A stretch of DNA of 64,000 bases from DASQPA01 sp963757335 (GTDB lineage: Bacteria > Acidobacteriota > Thermoanaerobaculia > Multivoradales > UBA5704), in contig CAVWRJ010000013.1 in assembly GCA_963757335.1 (NCBI GenBank), positions 806,001 through 870,000 of the forward strand, in the 5' to 3' direction. The notes under the pieces are model-generated. The model had not been told where the DNA came from. It saw only the letters and a list, made by a program, of their open reading frames with translations, and ran no database searches. Shown here piece after piece: positions 1-9,014 of the stretch; within the stretch, counting starts at the first letter, position 1, and each line of letters begins with the position of its first letter. The translations under genes were made by a program, and so were the position numbers.

Positions 1-1212
1 CGGCCCCACGTCGCCGGCCGCCGCTTCGCCGTCCGCGCCTCGCGCCGCGGCGTCCGCAACCTCATCCCGTTTCGCTCGCACGACGTCGAGGACGCCCTCG
101 GCCGCGCCCTCCTCCCCTACGCCTCTGGAGTCGACCTGCGCACCCCCCAGGTCACCGCCCATGTCGAGCTGGAGCCGGGGACCGTCCACCTCTTCCTCGA
201 CAAGCTCTCCTGCCACGGCGGCCTCCCCCTGGGGGTCGAGGGGCGGGCCGTGGCGCTGGTCTCGGGCGGCTTCGACTCGGCGGTCGCCGCCTGGCTGCTC
301 TTGAAGCGCGGGGTGCAGCTCGAATACGTCTTTCTGAATTTGGGGGGCGCCGCTCACCGGCAGGGGGTACTCAAGGTGATGCGGGGGATCGCCGAGCGCT
401 GGAGCTATGGCAGCCGGCCCCGGCTGCACGAGGTCGACCTCCGGCCGCTGGTCGCCGAGCTTCAGGAGAAGACCGCGCCCCGCTACTGGCAGATCCTCCT
501 CAAGCGCCTCATGCTCCAGGCGGCGGAGATCATCGCCCGCCAGGGGGGCGCGGCGGGGATCGTCACCGGCGATGCCATCGGCCAGGTCTCGTCGCAGACG
601 GTGCAGAACCTGGCGGTGATCTCCGAGGCGGTGCGCCTCCCCATCCTCCGGCCCCTCCTCGGCTTCAACAAGGAGGAGATCGTGGCCCTCGCCCGCCAGA
701 TCGGGGTGCACGATGCGGCCGCCGAGGTCGCCGAGTACTGCGGTCTGGAGAGCCGCCGCCCCGCCACCCGGGCGAGCCTCGGCTCGGTGCTCGGGGACGA
801 AGCCAAGCTCGAACCGGGCGGCGTGCGGATGGCGGTCGCGGCGCGCACCGTCCACGACCTCCGTGCCCTTCCTGCGGCGGACCTCGATCTCCTGCCGGTC
901 GAGACCGCGACCGTGCCCCCCGGGGCGACCGTTCTCGACCTGCGCTCCGGCACCGCCTTTCTCGCCTGGCACTACCCGGGCGCCCTCCACCTCGACTTCC
1001 CGCAGGCCGTCGCCGCCTACCCGGCGTTCGGCCGCGACGCCACCTACGTCCTGGTCTGCGAGGTGGGCCTGAAAAGCGCCTACCTCGCCGAGCGGATGCA
1101 GGCGGAGGGCTTCCGCGCCTATCACCTCAAAGGGGGGGCGAAGGCCCTCCTCCGCCTGGCCGAGCGGGAGGGGCTGCTCGACCCCGGACTCCTGGCGCCG
1201 GCGGTGCGATAG
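1..1212 (+). CDS. thiI: tRNA 4-thiouridine synthase ThiI (5' end outside window)
   Basis: Sulfurtransferase that makes s4U at position 8 of tRNA and, when it carries a rhodanese domain, can also feed sulfur to thiazole synthesis. The frame is open from base 1, so the N-terminal part of the THUMP region lies outside the window. What is visible: the end of THUMP (VDLRTPQVTAHVELEPG), the PP-loop SGGFDS just after base 250, the YCGLESRRPAT segment holding the cysteine equivalent to E. coli C344, and a C-terminal rhodanese-like domain with the active cysteine in LVCEVGLKS. A GTG at base 250 lies inside the PP-loop domain and is not the true start. thiG is at the far end of the window, not in an operon with it. 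The gene converges with the GNAT gene across 19 bp. Family assignment is firm. Confidence 0.93.
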   Translation, partial: RPHVAGRRFAVRASRRGVRNLIPFRSHDVEDALGRALLPYASGVDLRTPQVTAHVELEPGTVHLFLDKLSCHGGLPLGVEGRAVALVSGGFDSAVAAWLLLKRGVQLEYVFLNLGGAAHRQGVLKVMRGIAERWSYGSRPRLHEVDLRPLVAELQEKTAPRYWQILLKRLMLQAAEIIARQGGAAGIVTGDAIGQVSSQTVQNLAVISEAVRLPILRPLLGFNKEEIVALARQIGVHDAAAEVAEYCGLESRRPATRASLGSVLGDEAKLEPGGVRMAVAARTVHDLRALPAADLDLLPVETATVPPGATVLDLRSGTAFLAWHYPGALHLDFPQAVAAYPAFGRDATYVLVCEVGLKSAYLAERMQAEGFRAYHLKGGAKALLRLAEREGLLDPGLLAPAVR

Positions 1213-1231
1213 GTCCTCCTCGCCAAGCACG

Positions 1232-1752
1232 TCAACTCAAAGGCTGATCCAAGGCAAACAGCTTGATCTCTGGGGCCCCCTCGGACAGGCGAACCCGCCG
1301 TTCGAACTCGAAGCCCATCTTTTCCAGGAGATGGATCGAGCGCTGGTTGTCCACACTCGTGATTGCCACGACCCGCTCCAGGCCGAATGTGTCACGCGCA
1401 TAGGAGAGGACGGCAGCGGCCGCTTCGAGGGCATACCCCTGAGACCAGAACTCCGGGAGGAAGGCGTAGCCGATGTCGAAATCCTCCAGGGCCTCCCGCT
1501 TCAGCAGGCCGCACAGCCCCAGCGGGACCCCGGCCTCCCGGGTTGCCACCAGCCAGACTCCGAAACCCAGGGTTTCATAGCTGGTGATCGGCCCATCCAG
1601 AATGTACTGACGGGCCTCCGCCAGCGTCCGGATGCCCTTGTCGCCGATGTTTTCTGAAGAAAGGACGGCTCGTTGAGCAAACGGAGCATGAACTCGGCAT
1701 CGTCCACCGAAAACTGCCGCAGGCTGAGCCTCTCCGTCTGGAGGATCGTCAT
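1232..1752 (-). pseudogene. GNAT family N-acetyltransferase, RimJ/RimL-like, broken by one frameshift
   Basis: The N-terminal half (MTILQTERLSLRQFSVDDAE, then a segment ending LLNEPSF) is in one frame. The rest (IGDKGIRTLAEARQYI through a GYALEAAAAVL acetyl-CoA loop, DNQRSIHLLEKMGF and the C-terminus) is in another. The frames meet near 1650-1660 at an A4 run; one more A restores a continuous 173-residue protein, the usual size for this family. The ATG at 1752 is preferred over one at 1770 because GGGGAG precedes it at good spacing. It would transfer an acetyl group from acetyl-CoA to a protein N-terminus or small molecule; the substrate is unknown. Either a sequencing indel or a recent null mutation. 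Confidence 0.82.
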
Positions 1753-1779
1753 CGGTCTCCCCAGGGCCATCAGCGTGGC

Positions 1780-3891
1780 CTAGCGCCGCACCCGAATCCG
1801 GAAGATGCCATGTTGCTCGCTGCCGGCATAGAGAACGTCGGGGTCGCGCGGGTCGATCAGCAGGCTGCCGTCGGTGTGCCCCGGCGGCAGGCCGTTGGTG
1901 AGACCGGTCCAGGTGGCGCCCAGGTCTGCGCTGCGCAGGATGCCGCCCCGGAAGAGCCCGAGGTAGAGGACGACCGGAGACCGCGGATCGACGACCAGCG
2001 AGCGGACCGAAACGGTGAAGCCGGTGAGCGACGGCACTTCCGTCGGGGAGCGGCTCCAGGAACGGCCGCCGTCGGCGCTGGTGAAGAGCCGGGGGTGGCT
2101 GAAGAGGTCGAGGACCAAGTAGAGCTGCTGGGGGCGGGTGGGATCGATCGCCAGGGCGCTCACCTGGGGGTCCCCGAGGCCCGACGCGCTCTCCAGGGCA
2201 GGGCCCAGGTCCTTCCAGGTCAGGCCGCCGTCGGTGCTCTTGGCGAGCGGGAGCGACAGGGAGCCGCTCCCCGCCCCGAGGGCGTAGAGGGTCAGGGGGT
2301 GCACCGGGTCGACGACGAAACCGGAGACTTCGTCGAGCGGCAGGCAGCTCCAGCTGTCTCCCCCGTCGAGGCTGCGAAACGCCTGGCACCTGGCGACACA
2401 GGCGGGATCGGGGTCGTGGCCGTTCCCCGGCCCGGGGATCGGTACGCCGCCGGCATAGACCACCCGCGAATCGGAGGGAGCCACGGCGATCGTCTGCAGG
2501 ACGACGCAGGCGGAAGGCAGCCGGAGCCGCTGCCAGGTGGCGCCGCCGTCGAGACTCCTGCCGAGCCGCAGGCCGCCGGGGAAGACGCCGAAGAGCCGCG
2601 CCGGATCGGAGGGGTCGGGGGTGGGCAAGAGGACGTCGGCGCCCAGCCGGTGGAAGGCGCCGCTCCCCGCCGGGCTCTTGTAGACGGGGCCGTCGAAAGG
2701 CAGGGTCGTATAGAGGTCGGAGTCGCGGTCGATGGCCGCGGCGCTGGCGTCGACCGCGGTGAGGCCGGTCTTCGAGAGCTGCCAGTCGCGCCCGCCGTCG
2801 AGAGAGCGGAGAACGCCGCCCTGGGCCGCCGCGTAGACGGAGGTCGGACCCTCCAGACCGGTGCCCAGGAGCATCACGCCGAACCCGGCCGACAATCCCG
2901 GCAGGGGCACCGAGGTCCCCAGCGGCGCGGTGGGGGTCCAGGTGGCGCCGCCGTCCCGACTGCTAAAGCCCCCCGTGGGCCCCACCAGATAGAGGATGCC
3001 GCCGGGCGCCGCGGCCAGGGAGAGGGCGGGGGGAGCGGCGGGCAGAGCCGACCAGGTGGCGGCCCCGTCCCGGCTCCGCCAGACCTCTCCGGAGGGGGTG
3101 AAGCCGGAGCCGAGGAGGGCATAGAGCACCCCCGGCCCGGCGACGACCACCCGCCTCACGGCCTCGCGGGAGAGCGGGAGGCCGGTGTTGCTCGTCTTCC
3201 AGGTCGCCCCGCCGTCCGTGCTCTTGACCACCCCGGTGGGGCCGGGGGGTGAGGAGGGGCTGTCGGACGGCACCGCGGCGTAGAGGGTCCGCGGGGCGGC
3301 CGGGTCGACGGCGATGGAACCGACATTGGCGAAGTCGAGGTCGTGGCTCGCGAGCCGGAAGGTGGTGCCGCCGTCGACGCTCTTCAAGACCCCCTGGCCG
3401 AAGACGGTGCCGGAGCAGGCGTAGAGGACAGCCGGGTTCGTGGGATCGGCGATCAGGCAGTTGACCTCCGGCAGGAAGTTCGGGTTCGTCCCGACGGTGC
3501 TCCGGACCCAGGTGACGCCGCGATCCTCGCTCTTGAGGATCATGGATCCGGTACCGATCACGATCCGGGAGGGGTCGGCGGGATCGACCCAGACCGCCGA
3601 GACCGCGGGATCAAAGATGTCTTTGGGGAGGGTGGGGAGGCGGTGCCACGACGCCATGCCGTCGACGGTGGCGAAGAGGCCGGCATTCGTCCCAGCGTAG
3701 AAGACCTGGGGGTCGGCGGGGTCGGCAGCGAGGGCCAGGACCGTGGCGCCAAAGGGGCCGAGGGGAATCCAGCGGCCGATCCGCGCCGCGGCCGGAGCGG
3801 CGGCGAGGGGGCCGGCAAGGGAGCCGGCGAGGAGCAGGACGGCGCCGAAGGTGGTCAGGGAGAGCGGAAAGCGTCGCACGCGTCTCGTCAT
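1780..3891 (-). CDS. secreted Asp-box (BNR/VPS10-like) repeat protein
   Basis: About 703 residues from MTRRVRRFPL, followed by a hydrophobic stretch (AVLLLAGSLAGPLAAAPAAA) that reads as a signal peptide. The mature part has roughly ten Asp-box repeats of the type S/T-x-DGG-x-TW, for example TDGGATW, LDGGATWQRL and ADGGRSWSR, spaced about 50-70 residues apart with recurring DP.dP..ly.g motifs. This is the beta-propeller pattern of the VPS10/sortilin and exo-sialidase-like superfamily. Catalytic sialidase residues cannot be recognised, so it is probably an exported binding or scaffold propeller. A start further upstream (3978) would translate a nonamer repeat into a DIGDIGD-like leader before the signal peptide; the start at 3891 is therefore preferred. 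Confidence 0.85.
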   Translation of the reverse strand: MTRRVRRFPLSLTTFGAVLLLAGSLAGPLAAAPAAARIGRWIPLGPFGATVLALAADPADPQVFYAGTNAGLFATVDGMASWHRLPTLPKDIFDPAVSAVWVDPADPSRIVIGTGSMILKSEDRGVTWVRSTVGTNPNFLPEVNCLIADPTNPAVLYACSGTVFGQGVLKSVDGGTTFRLASHDLDFANVGSIAVDPAAPRTLYAAVPSDSPSSPPGPTGVVKSTDGGATWKTSNTGLPLSREAVRRVVVAGPGVLYALLGSGFTPSGEVWRSRDGAATWSALPAAPPALSLAAAPGGILYLVGPTGGFSSRDGGATWTPTAPLGTSVPLPGLSAGFGVMLLGTGLEGPTSVYAAAQGGVLRSLDGGRDWQLSKTGLTAVDASAAAIDRDSDLYTTLPFDGPVYKSPAGSGAFHRLGADVLLPTPDPSDPARLFGVFPGGLRLGRSLDGGATWQRLRLPSACVVLQTIAVAPSDSRVVYAGGVPIPGPGNGHDPDPACVARCQAFRSLDGGDSWSCLPLDEVSGFVVDPVHPLTLYALGAGSGSLSLPLAKSTDGGLTWKDLGPALESASGLGDPQVSALAIDPTRPQQLYLVLDLFSHPRLFTSADGGRSWSRSPTEVPSLTGFTVSVRSLVVDPRSPVVLYLGLFRGGILRSADLGATWTGLTNGLPPGHTDGSLLIDPRDPDVLYAGSEQHGIFRIRVRR

Positions 3892-3910
3892 GGGAGTTCT
3901 CCTGGGTTGG

Positions 3911-3966
3911 ATGCCGCCAACGTCGCCAATGTCGCCAATGTCGCAGATGCCGCCAATATCGCCTAT
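3911..3966. repeat. nonamer tandem repeat, unit GTCGCCAAT
   Basis: Five to six imperfect copies of a 9-bp unit lie between the Asp-box gene and the divergent GGDEF-EAL gene. Similar nonamers (core ATTGGCGRC on the other strand) recur elsewhere in the window, several of them inside coding regions near 15540-15575, 37786-37810 and 41862-41885. Confidence 0.8.
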
Positions 3967-4027
3967 GTCTGGCTCCATGGCCTCCTCGCGGAGCGCGACT
4001 AACCCGCCCTCCGCAGCAGAGACTATA

Positions 4028-6628
4028 ATGACTGTACGTTACGAGGCCGGTCTACCGCACACCCCAACGCACCCCAAGGAGCCGCCCATCTCCGCCCCGC
4101 CCGATCCGACCCCACCGGTCCCCCACGGCAGCGAGCGGGAGTGGGCCCCCGAGGGGTGGGCCCCGCCGGCGATCTCGCCCGCCATCTCACCCGCTATTTC
4201 AGATGTCGAGGCCTGGTTCCGCACCTTGGCCGAGAACACCTCGATCGCCATCTTCGTCTACCGCGACCGCTTCCTCTTCGTCAACCGCGCCTGCGAGGAG
4301 CTGACCGGCTACCCCGCCTGCGAGCTCCTCGGCATGGAGCTCTTCGAGCTCACCCACCCCGACTTCCGGCCGACGGTCGAGGCGCGGGCCCGCGCCCGCC
4401 TGCAGGGATTCGAGGTCACCCCGCCGAGCTACGAGTTCAAGATCGTCCGCCGGGACGGCGCCGAGCGCTGGCTGGCGGTGAACGCCGCCATCGTCGACAT
4501 GGCGGGGGCTCCCGCCGCTCTCGCCACCGCCGTCGACGTAACCGAGCGCAAGCGCGCCGAGGAGGCTCTCCGCGAGAGCGAGCACTGGTTCCGCACCCTC
4601 GCCGAGACGACGGCGACCGGCATCGTCGTCTACAGCGCCGAGCGGCTGCTCTACGTCAACCATGCCTGCGAGACGCTCACCGGCTATCTCGCCGCCGAGC
4701 TCCTCGCCATGCGCCCGGAGGAGATCGTCCATCCCGAGGCGCGGGGGGAGATCGGCGCCCGCATCGCCGCCCGCCTGCGCGGTGAGGAGACCCCGGTGCA
4801 CTACGAGACCCGGCTCCTCACCCGGGACGGCCGCGAGCGCTGGATCGACACCGCCGCCGGCCGCTTCGAGCGTGGCGGCCAGGTGCTCGGCATGGCGACC
4901 TTCTTCGACATCACGGAGCGGAAGCTCGCCGAAATCGCCCTGGTCGAGGAGCGCGAGCGCGCCCAGGTCACTCTCGCCTCGATCGGCGACGGGGTGATCC
5001 GCACCGATGACAGAGGCGCGGTCGACTACATGAACCCGGTGGCCGAGCGGCTGACCGGCTGGAGCGCCGAGGAGGCGGCCGGGCAGCCGCTCCGGAAGAT
5101 CTTCAACGTCGTCGACGAGGCCGGCGCCCGGCCGCTCTTCGATCCCGTCGAGCGCTGCCTCGACGAGGGCCAGGTGATCGAGGTCCCCGGCGCCTCCGTC
5201 CTCCTCCGCCGGGACGGGATGGAGTTCGCCATCCGCGACTCGGTGGCGCCGATCCGCGACCGGCAGGGCCGGATCACCGGCACCGTCCTCGTCTTCAAGG
5301 ACGTCACCGAGCTCCGCGGCATGGAGCGCGAGATGAGCTTCCTCGCCCAGCACGACGCCCTGACCGGCCTCCTCAACCGGCGGGAGTTCGAGCTCCGCCT
5401 GGAGCGCTGCCTGCGGACGGCGAGCGAGGAGGGGCGCTACCACGCCCTCTTCTATCTCGATCTCGACGAGTTCAAGCTGGTCAACGACACCTCCGGCCAC
5501 CTGGCGGGCGACGAGCTCTTGAAGCAGGTGACCGCGGTGCTCGCCGCCCAGCTCCGCCCCGGGGACACCCTCGCCCGGCTGGGCGGCGACGAGTTCGGGG
5601 TGCTGCTCGAGGACACCTCGCCCGAACGGGCGCGGACCTTAGCCGAGGCGCTCCGGACGGCGGTCCGCGCCCACCGCTTCGTCTGGCAGGACCGGATCTT
5701 CGAGGTCGGGGTCAGCCTGGGAACGGTGATGATCGACCCCGCGAGCCACGACCTGGTGCAGGTCCTCTCCTCCGCCGACGCCGCCTGCTACGTCGCCAAG
5801 GAGGCGGGCCGGAACCGCGTCCACGAGTACCAGCCGGACGACACCCTGGTCACCGCGCGCTACGGCGCCATGGACTGGATCCACCGTATCCACAAGGCCT
5901 TCGAGGAGGAGCGCTTCCGCCTCTACTGCCAGCCCATCCAGCCGCTGGGGCCTGCCGACCCCGAGGGCCCCGGGGGCCATGCCCCGCTCTGCGAGATCTT
6001 CATCCGCATGGTCGACGAGCAGGGGAGGATCGCCTCGCCCGCCGACTTCATCCCGGCGGCCGAGCGCTATCACCTGATCCCCTCGATCGACCGCTGGGTC
6101 GTCCACACCGCCTTCGACATCCTCGCCCGCCGCGCCCTGGCGAGCGCCGCCCCCGGCACCTGCTTCGCCATCAATCTCTCGGGTCAGTCGATCGGCGAGG
6201 GGGACTTCCTCGACTACGTCGTCGCCGAGATCCAGGCGAGCGGGGTGCCCCCCGAGCGCCTCTGCTTCGAGATCACCGAGACCGCCGCGGTCGCCAACCT
6301 GACCCGGGCCCGGCGCTTCATCGCCACTCTCAAAGCGAAAGGCGCCCGCTTCGTGCTCGATGACTTCGGGAGCGGCCTCTCCTCGTTCGCCTATCTCAAA
6401 AACCTCCGGGTCGACTTTCTCAAGATCGACGGCGAGTTCGTGCGCAACATGGTAGGCGACTCGGTCCAGCGTGCCCTGGTCGAGTCGATCCACCAGATCG
6501 GCCACATCATGGGCATCCTCACCATCGCCGAGGCGGTCGAGGATCGCGCCACCCAGGAGGTCCTGCGGGCGATCGGAGTCGACTACGCCCAGGGCTACTG
6601 GATCGGTGCCCCCGAGCCCCTGCTGTAA
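4028..6628 (+). CDS. PAS-PAS-PAS-GGDEF-EAL cyclic-di-GMP enzyme
   Basis: 866 residues from the ATG at 4028. After a Pro-rich N-terminus come three PAS domains (about 59-180, 185-300 and 305-430; NRACEELTGY, NHACETLTGY and NPVAERLTGW mark the PAS cores). A GGDEF domain follows, with an intact LGGDEFGVLLED signature near residue 519, then an EAL domain from about 616. The EAL signature reads CEIFIRM: the metal-binding Glu is kept and Ala-Leu is replaced. Other EAL catalytic elements (NLSGQS, FEITETAA, DDFGSG, LKIDGEFV, AQGYW) are present, so both synthesis and hydrolysis of c-di-GMP are plausible. No membrane segment is seen. A 12-bp repeat in the N-terminus encodes AISPAISPAIS. The next gene is a paralogue. 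Confidence 0.93.
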   Translation: MTVRYEAGLPHTPTHPKEPPISAPPDPTPPVPHGSEREWAPEGWAPPAISPAISPAISDVEAWFRTLAENTSIAIFVYRDRFLFVNRACEELTGYPACELLGMELFELTHPDFRPTVEARARARLQGFEVTPPSYEFKIVRRDGAERWLAVNAAIVDMAGAPAALATAVDVTERKRAEEALRESEHWFRTLAETTATGIVVYSAERLLYVNHACETLTGYLAAELLAMRPEEIVHPEARGEIGARIAARLRGEETPVHYETRLLTRDGRERWIDTAAGRFERGGQVLGMATFFDITERKLAEIALVEERERAQVTLASIGDGVIRTDDRGAVDYMNPVAERLTGWSAEEAAGQPLRKIFNVVDEAGARPLFDPVERCLDEGQVIEVPGASVLLRRDGMEFAIRDSVAPIRDRQGRITGTVLVFKDVTELRGMEREMSFLAQHDALTGLLNRREFELRLERCLRTASEEGRYHALFYLDLDEFKLVNDTSGHLAGDELLKQVTAVLAAQLRPGDTLARLGGDEFGVLLEDTSPERARTLAEALRTAVRAHRFVWQDRIFEVGVSLGTVMIDPASHDLVQVLSSADAACYVAKEAGRNRVHEYQPDDTLVTARYGAMDWIHRIHKAFEEERFRLYCQPIQPLGPADPEGPGGHAPLCEIFIRMVDEQGRIASPADFIPAAERYHLIPSIDRWVVHTAFDILARRALASAAPGTCFAINLSGQSIGEGDFLDYVVAEIQASGVPPERLCFEITETAAVANLTRARRFIATLKAKGARFVLDDFGSGLSSFAYLKNLRVDFLKIDGEFVRNMVGDSVQRALVESIHQIGHIMGILTIAEAVEDRATQEVLRAIGVDYAQGYWIGAPEPLL

Positions 6629-6914
6629 CGTACTTACAATCCTTCTGTGGACAAAGTTGCAGGACGACCCGAGGCGGGAACGTTCGTGGGGCCCGGGTTC
6701 GAGCTCGCGGTCGGCTCTTCGGGGCTCCGCGCAGCCTTCGCCGATCCGCCGTTCCGGCCAGGAACCGCTGTGGGCTCGGTTCTTGCTTCTTACCCTGCCG
6801 GCCCATGACAGGATAGAGATGATCGGCTCGGCTCAAGTGAACGCTCCCTGGGAGATGGACGATGCGGCGAACGTGACTCCGATCGGGCAGGCCTCCCTTG
6901 CGGAGGGCCACAGC

Positions 6915-8969
6915 ATGAGCAGCGAGACCTCCCTCGGAGAGTCGACCCTCCGCCGGCTGCCCGAGTCGATGGCGGCCCTGGTCTGGACGACGGATCGCGA
7001 GCTGCGCTTCCTTTCCGCCCCGGGCTCGCTCCTGGCCGCGGCGCGCGGTGGCGGCATGCCGGCCGAGGGGACCCTCTACGACTACTTCGGCACCCGAGAT
7101 CCCGAGTTCCCGGTCTACCGTGCCCACGCTTTAGCCCTCGCCGGGGAGTCGGTCTCCTTCGAGCACGAGTGGGAGGGCCGGCTCTTCCAGTCCCAGGTGG
7201 AGCCGCTGTTCGACGCCCAGGGGTGGATCATCGGCTGCATCGGTCTCGCGCTCGACATCACCGAGCGCAAGCACGCCGAGGAGGCCCTCCACCGCGAGAA
7301 GGAGCGCGCCCAGGTCACCCTGGCCTCGATTGGCGACGGGGTGATCCGGAGCGACCCCGAAGGCCGCATCGACTACATCAACCCGGTGGCCGAGCGGCTG
7401 ACCGGCTGGGCTTCCGAGCGCGCCCTGGGCGAGCCGGTCTCCGAGGTCTTCAAGATCGTCGACGAGGTCACCCGCCGGCCGCTCGAAGACCCCGTCCAGC
7501 GCTGCCTGGCGGAGGGGGACATCGTCGAGTCCCCGGGGCACGCGGTCCTGGTCGGCTTCGACGGACGGGAGTTCGCCGTGCGCGATTCGGCGGCGCCCAT
7601 CCGCGACCGGAAGGGCGAGCTGATCGGCGCCGTCCTCGTCTTCAAGGACGTCACCCAGCTCCGCGGCATGGAACGCGAGATGATCTACCTCGCGAGCCAC
7701 GACGCCCTGACCGGGCTCATCAACCGTCGCGAGTTCGAGATCCGCTTGAAGCGGGCGATCCGGAGCGCCCGTTCCGAGCAGCGCCAGCACGTCCTCCTCT
7801 ACCTGGACCTCGACGAGTTCAAGGTGGTCAACGACACCTGCGGCCATCTCCAGGGCGACGAGATGCTGAAGCAGGTGACCGCCATCCTGCGGGCGCGGGT
7901 GCGGCGGAGCGACATCCTCGCCCGGCTGGGGGGAGACGAGTTCGGCGTCCTTTTAGAAGACTGCCCGCTCGCCCACGCCCGCCAGATCGCCGAGGAGATG
8001 CGGCGCACCGTCCGCGAGTTCCGCTTCTCCTTCAGAGATCAGATCTTCGACGTCGGGGTGAGCATCGGCCTCGTCCCCATCAACCACGAGAGCGGCGACC
8101 TCGCCCACGTCCTCTCCGCCGCCGACGCCGCCTGCTATGTGGCGAAAGACCGGGGACGCAACCGGGTCCACGAGTACGAGCAGGACGACACCCTGGTTGC
8201 CGAGCGCTACGGCGAGATGCAGTGGATCCACCGCATCCACCGGGCCTTCGAGGACCACCGCTTCCGGCTCTACTACCAGATCATCCAGCCCTTGACCCCC
8301 GACGCTGGCCGCGAGCTGATGTGCGAGATCTTCATCCGCATGCTCGACCGCAAGGGGGGGATCGTCGAGCCGACCGCCTTCATCGCCGCCGCCGAGCGCT
8401 ATCACCTGATCGGCACGATCGACCGCTGGGTGGTGCGGACGGCCTTTCGCGCCCTGGCCGATGCGCAGCGCCGGGAGCTCGCCAGGCCGCTCCTCTTCAC
8501 GATCAACCTCTCCGGCCAGTCGCTCTCGGAGGAGACCTTCCTCCCCTTCGTCATCGCGGAGCTGGCCTCCTCCGGGGTCGACTCGCGCCGGATCTGTTTC
8601 GAGATCACCGAGACGGCGGCGATCAGCAAGCTCGACAGCGCCATGGCGTTCATCGCCGCGCTCAAGGAGCAGGGCTGCCGTTTCGTCCTTGACGACTTCG
8701 GGAGCGGCCTCTCCTCCTTCGCCTACTTGCGCGACCTGCCGGTCGATTTCCTGAAGATCGACGGCGAGTTCGTGCAGGGGATGGTCGAGGACCGGGTCAA
8801 GCGAGCCCTCGTCGAGTCGATCAACCAGATCGGCCACGTGATGGGGATCGAGACGATCGCCGAGTGCGTCGAGAACCGCCAGACCATGGAGTTGCTGAAA
8901 GAGATCGGCGTCGACTACGCCCAGGGCTACTGGATCACCCGTCCGCAGCCCCTCGTGCACGAGATCTAG
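6915..8969 (+). CDS. PAS-PAS-GGDEF-EAL cyclic-di-GMP enzyme, paralogue of the upstream gene
   Basis: 684 residues. The ATG at 6915 was chosen because GGAGG lies 8 nt upstream; in-frame starts at 6819 and 6855 have poorer sites. It has one divergent N-terminal PAS-like region (TDRELRFLSAPG), then a second PAS (NPVAERLTGW) nearly identical to the third PAS of the neighbour. GGDEF is intact (LGGDEFGVLLED, residue about 339) and EAL starts near 434 with the same CEIFIRM variant signature plus DDFGSG and AQGYW. From the second PAS to the end it is clearly a duplicate of 4028-6628, while the sensory N-terminus has been replaced. The 286 bp between the genes holds no gene I can support. Confidence 0.92.
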   Translation: MSSETSLGESTLRRLPESMAALVWTTDRELRFLSAPGSLLAAARGGGMPAEGTLYDYFGTRDPEFPVYRAHALALAGESVSFEHEWEGRLFQSQVEPLFDAQGWIIGCIGLALDITERKHAEEALHREKERAQVTLASIGDGVIRSDPEGRIDYINPVAERLTGWASERALGEPVSEVFKIVDEVTRRPLEDPVQRCLAEGDIVESPGHAVLVGFDGREFAVRDSAAPIRDRKGELIGAVLVFKDVTQLRGMEREMIYLASHDALTGLINRREFEIRLKRAIRSARSEQRQHVLLYLDLDEFKVVNDTCGHLQGDEMLKQVTAILRARVRRSDILARLGGDEFGVLLEDCPLAHARQIAEEMRRTVREFRFSFRDQIFDVGVSIGLVPINHESGDLAHVLSAADAACYVAKDRGRNRVHEYEQDDTLVAERYGEMQWIHRIHRAFEDHRFRLYYQIIQPLTPDAGRELMCEIFIRMLDRKGGIVEPTAFIAAAERYHLIGTIDRWVVRTAFRALADAQRRELARPLLFTINLSGQSLSEETFLPFVIAELASSGVDSRRICFEITETAAISKLDSAMAFIAALKEQGCRFVLDDFGSGLSSFAYLRDLPVDFLKIDGEFVQGMVEDRVKRALVESINQIGHVMGIETIAECVENRQTMELLKEIGVDYAQGYWITRPQPLVHEI

Positions 8970-9014
8970 AACAACGGCGGCCGTCCCACGGCCCGGAAGA
9001 GAGAGGAAAAAGAG

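Noticed and set aside
1810..3252. Long ORF on the + strand opposite the Asp-box gene
   Set aside because: Gly/Glu/Arg-rich shadow of a high-GC gene, no start site and no domain.
4033..6633. 9-bp inverted repeat GTACGTTAC / GTAACGTAC bracketing the first GGDEF-EAL gene
   Set aside because: Too short and 2.6 kb apart; no transposase or target duplication, so taken as chance.
6629..6914. c-di-GMP riboswitch between the two c-di-GMP enzymes
   Set aside because: None of the GEMM core elements are present.
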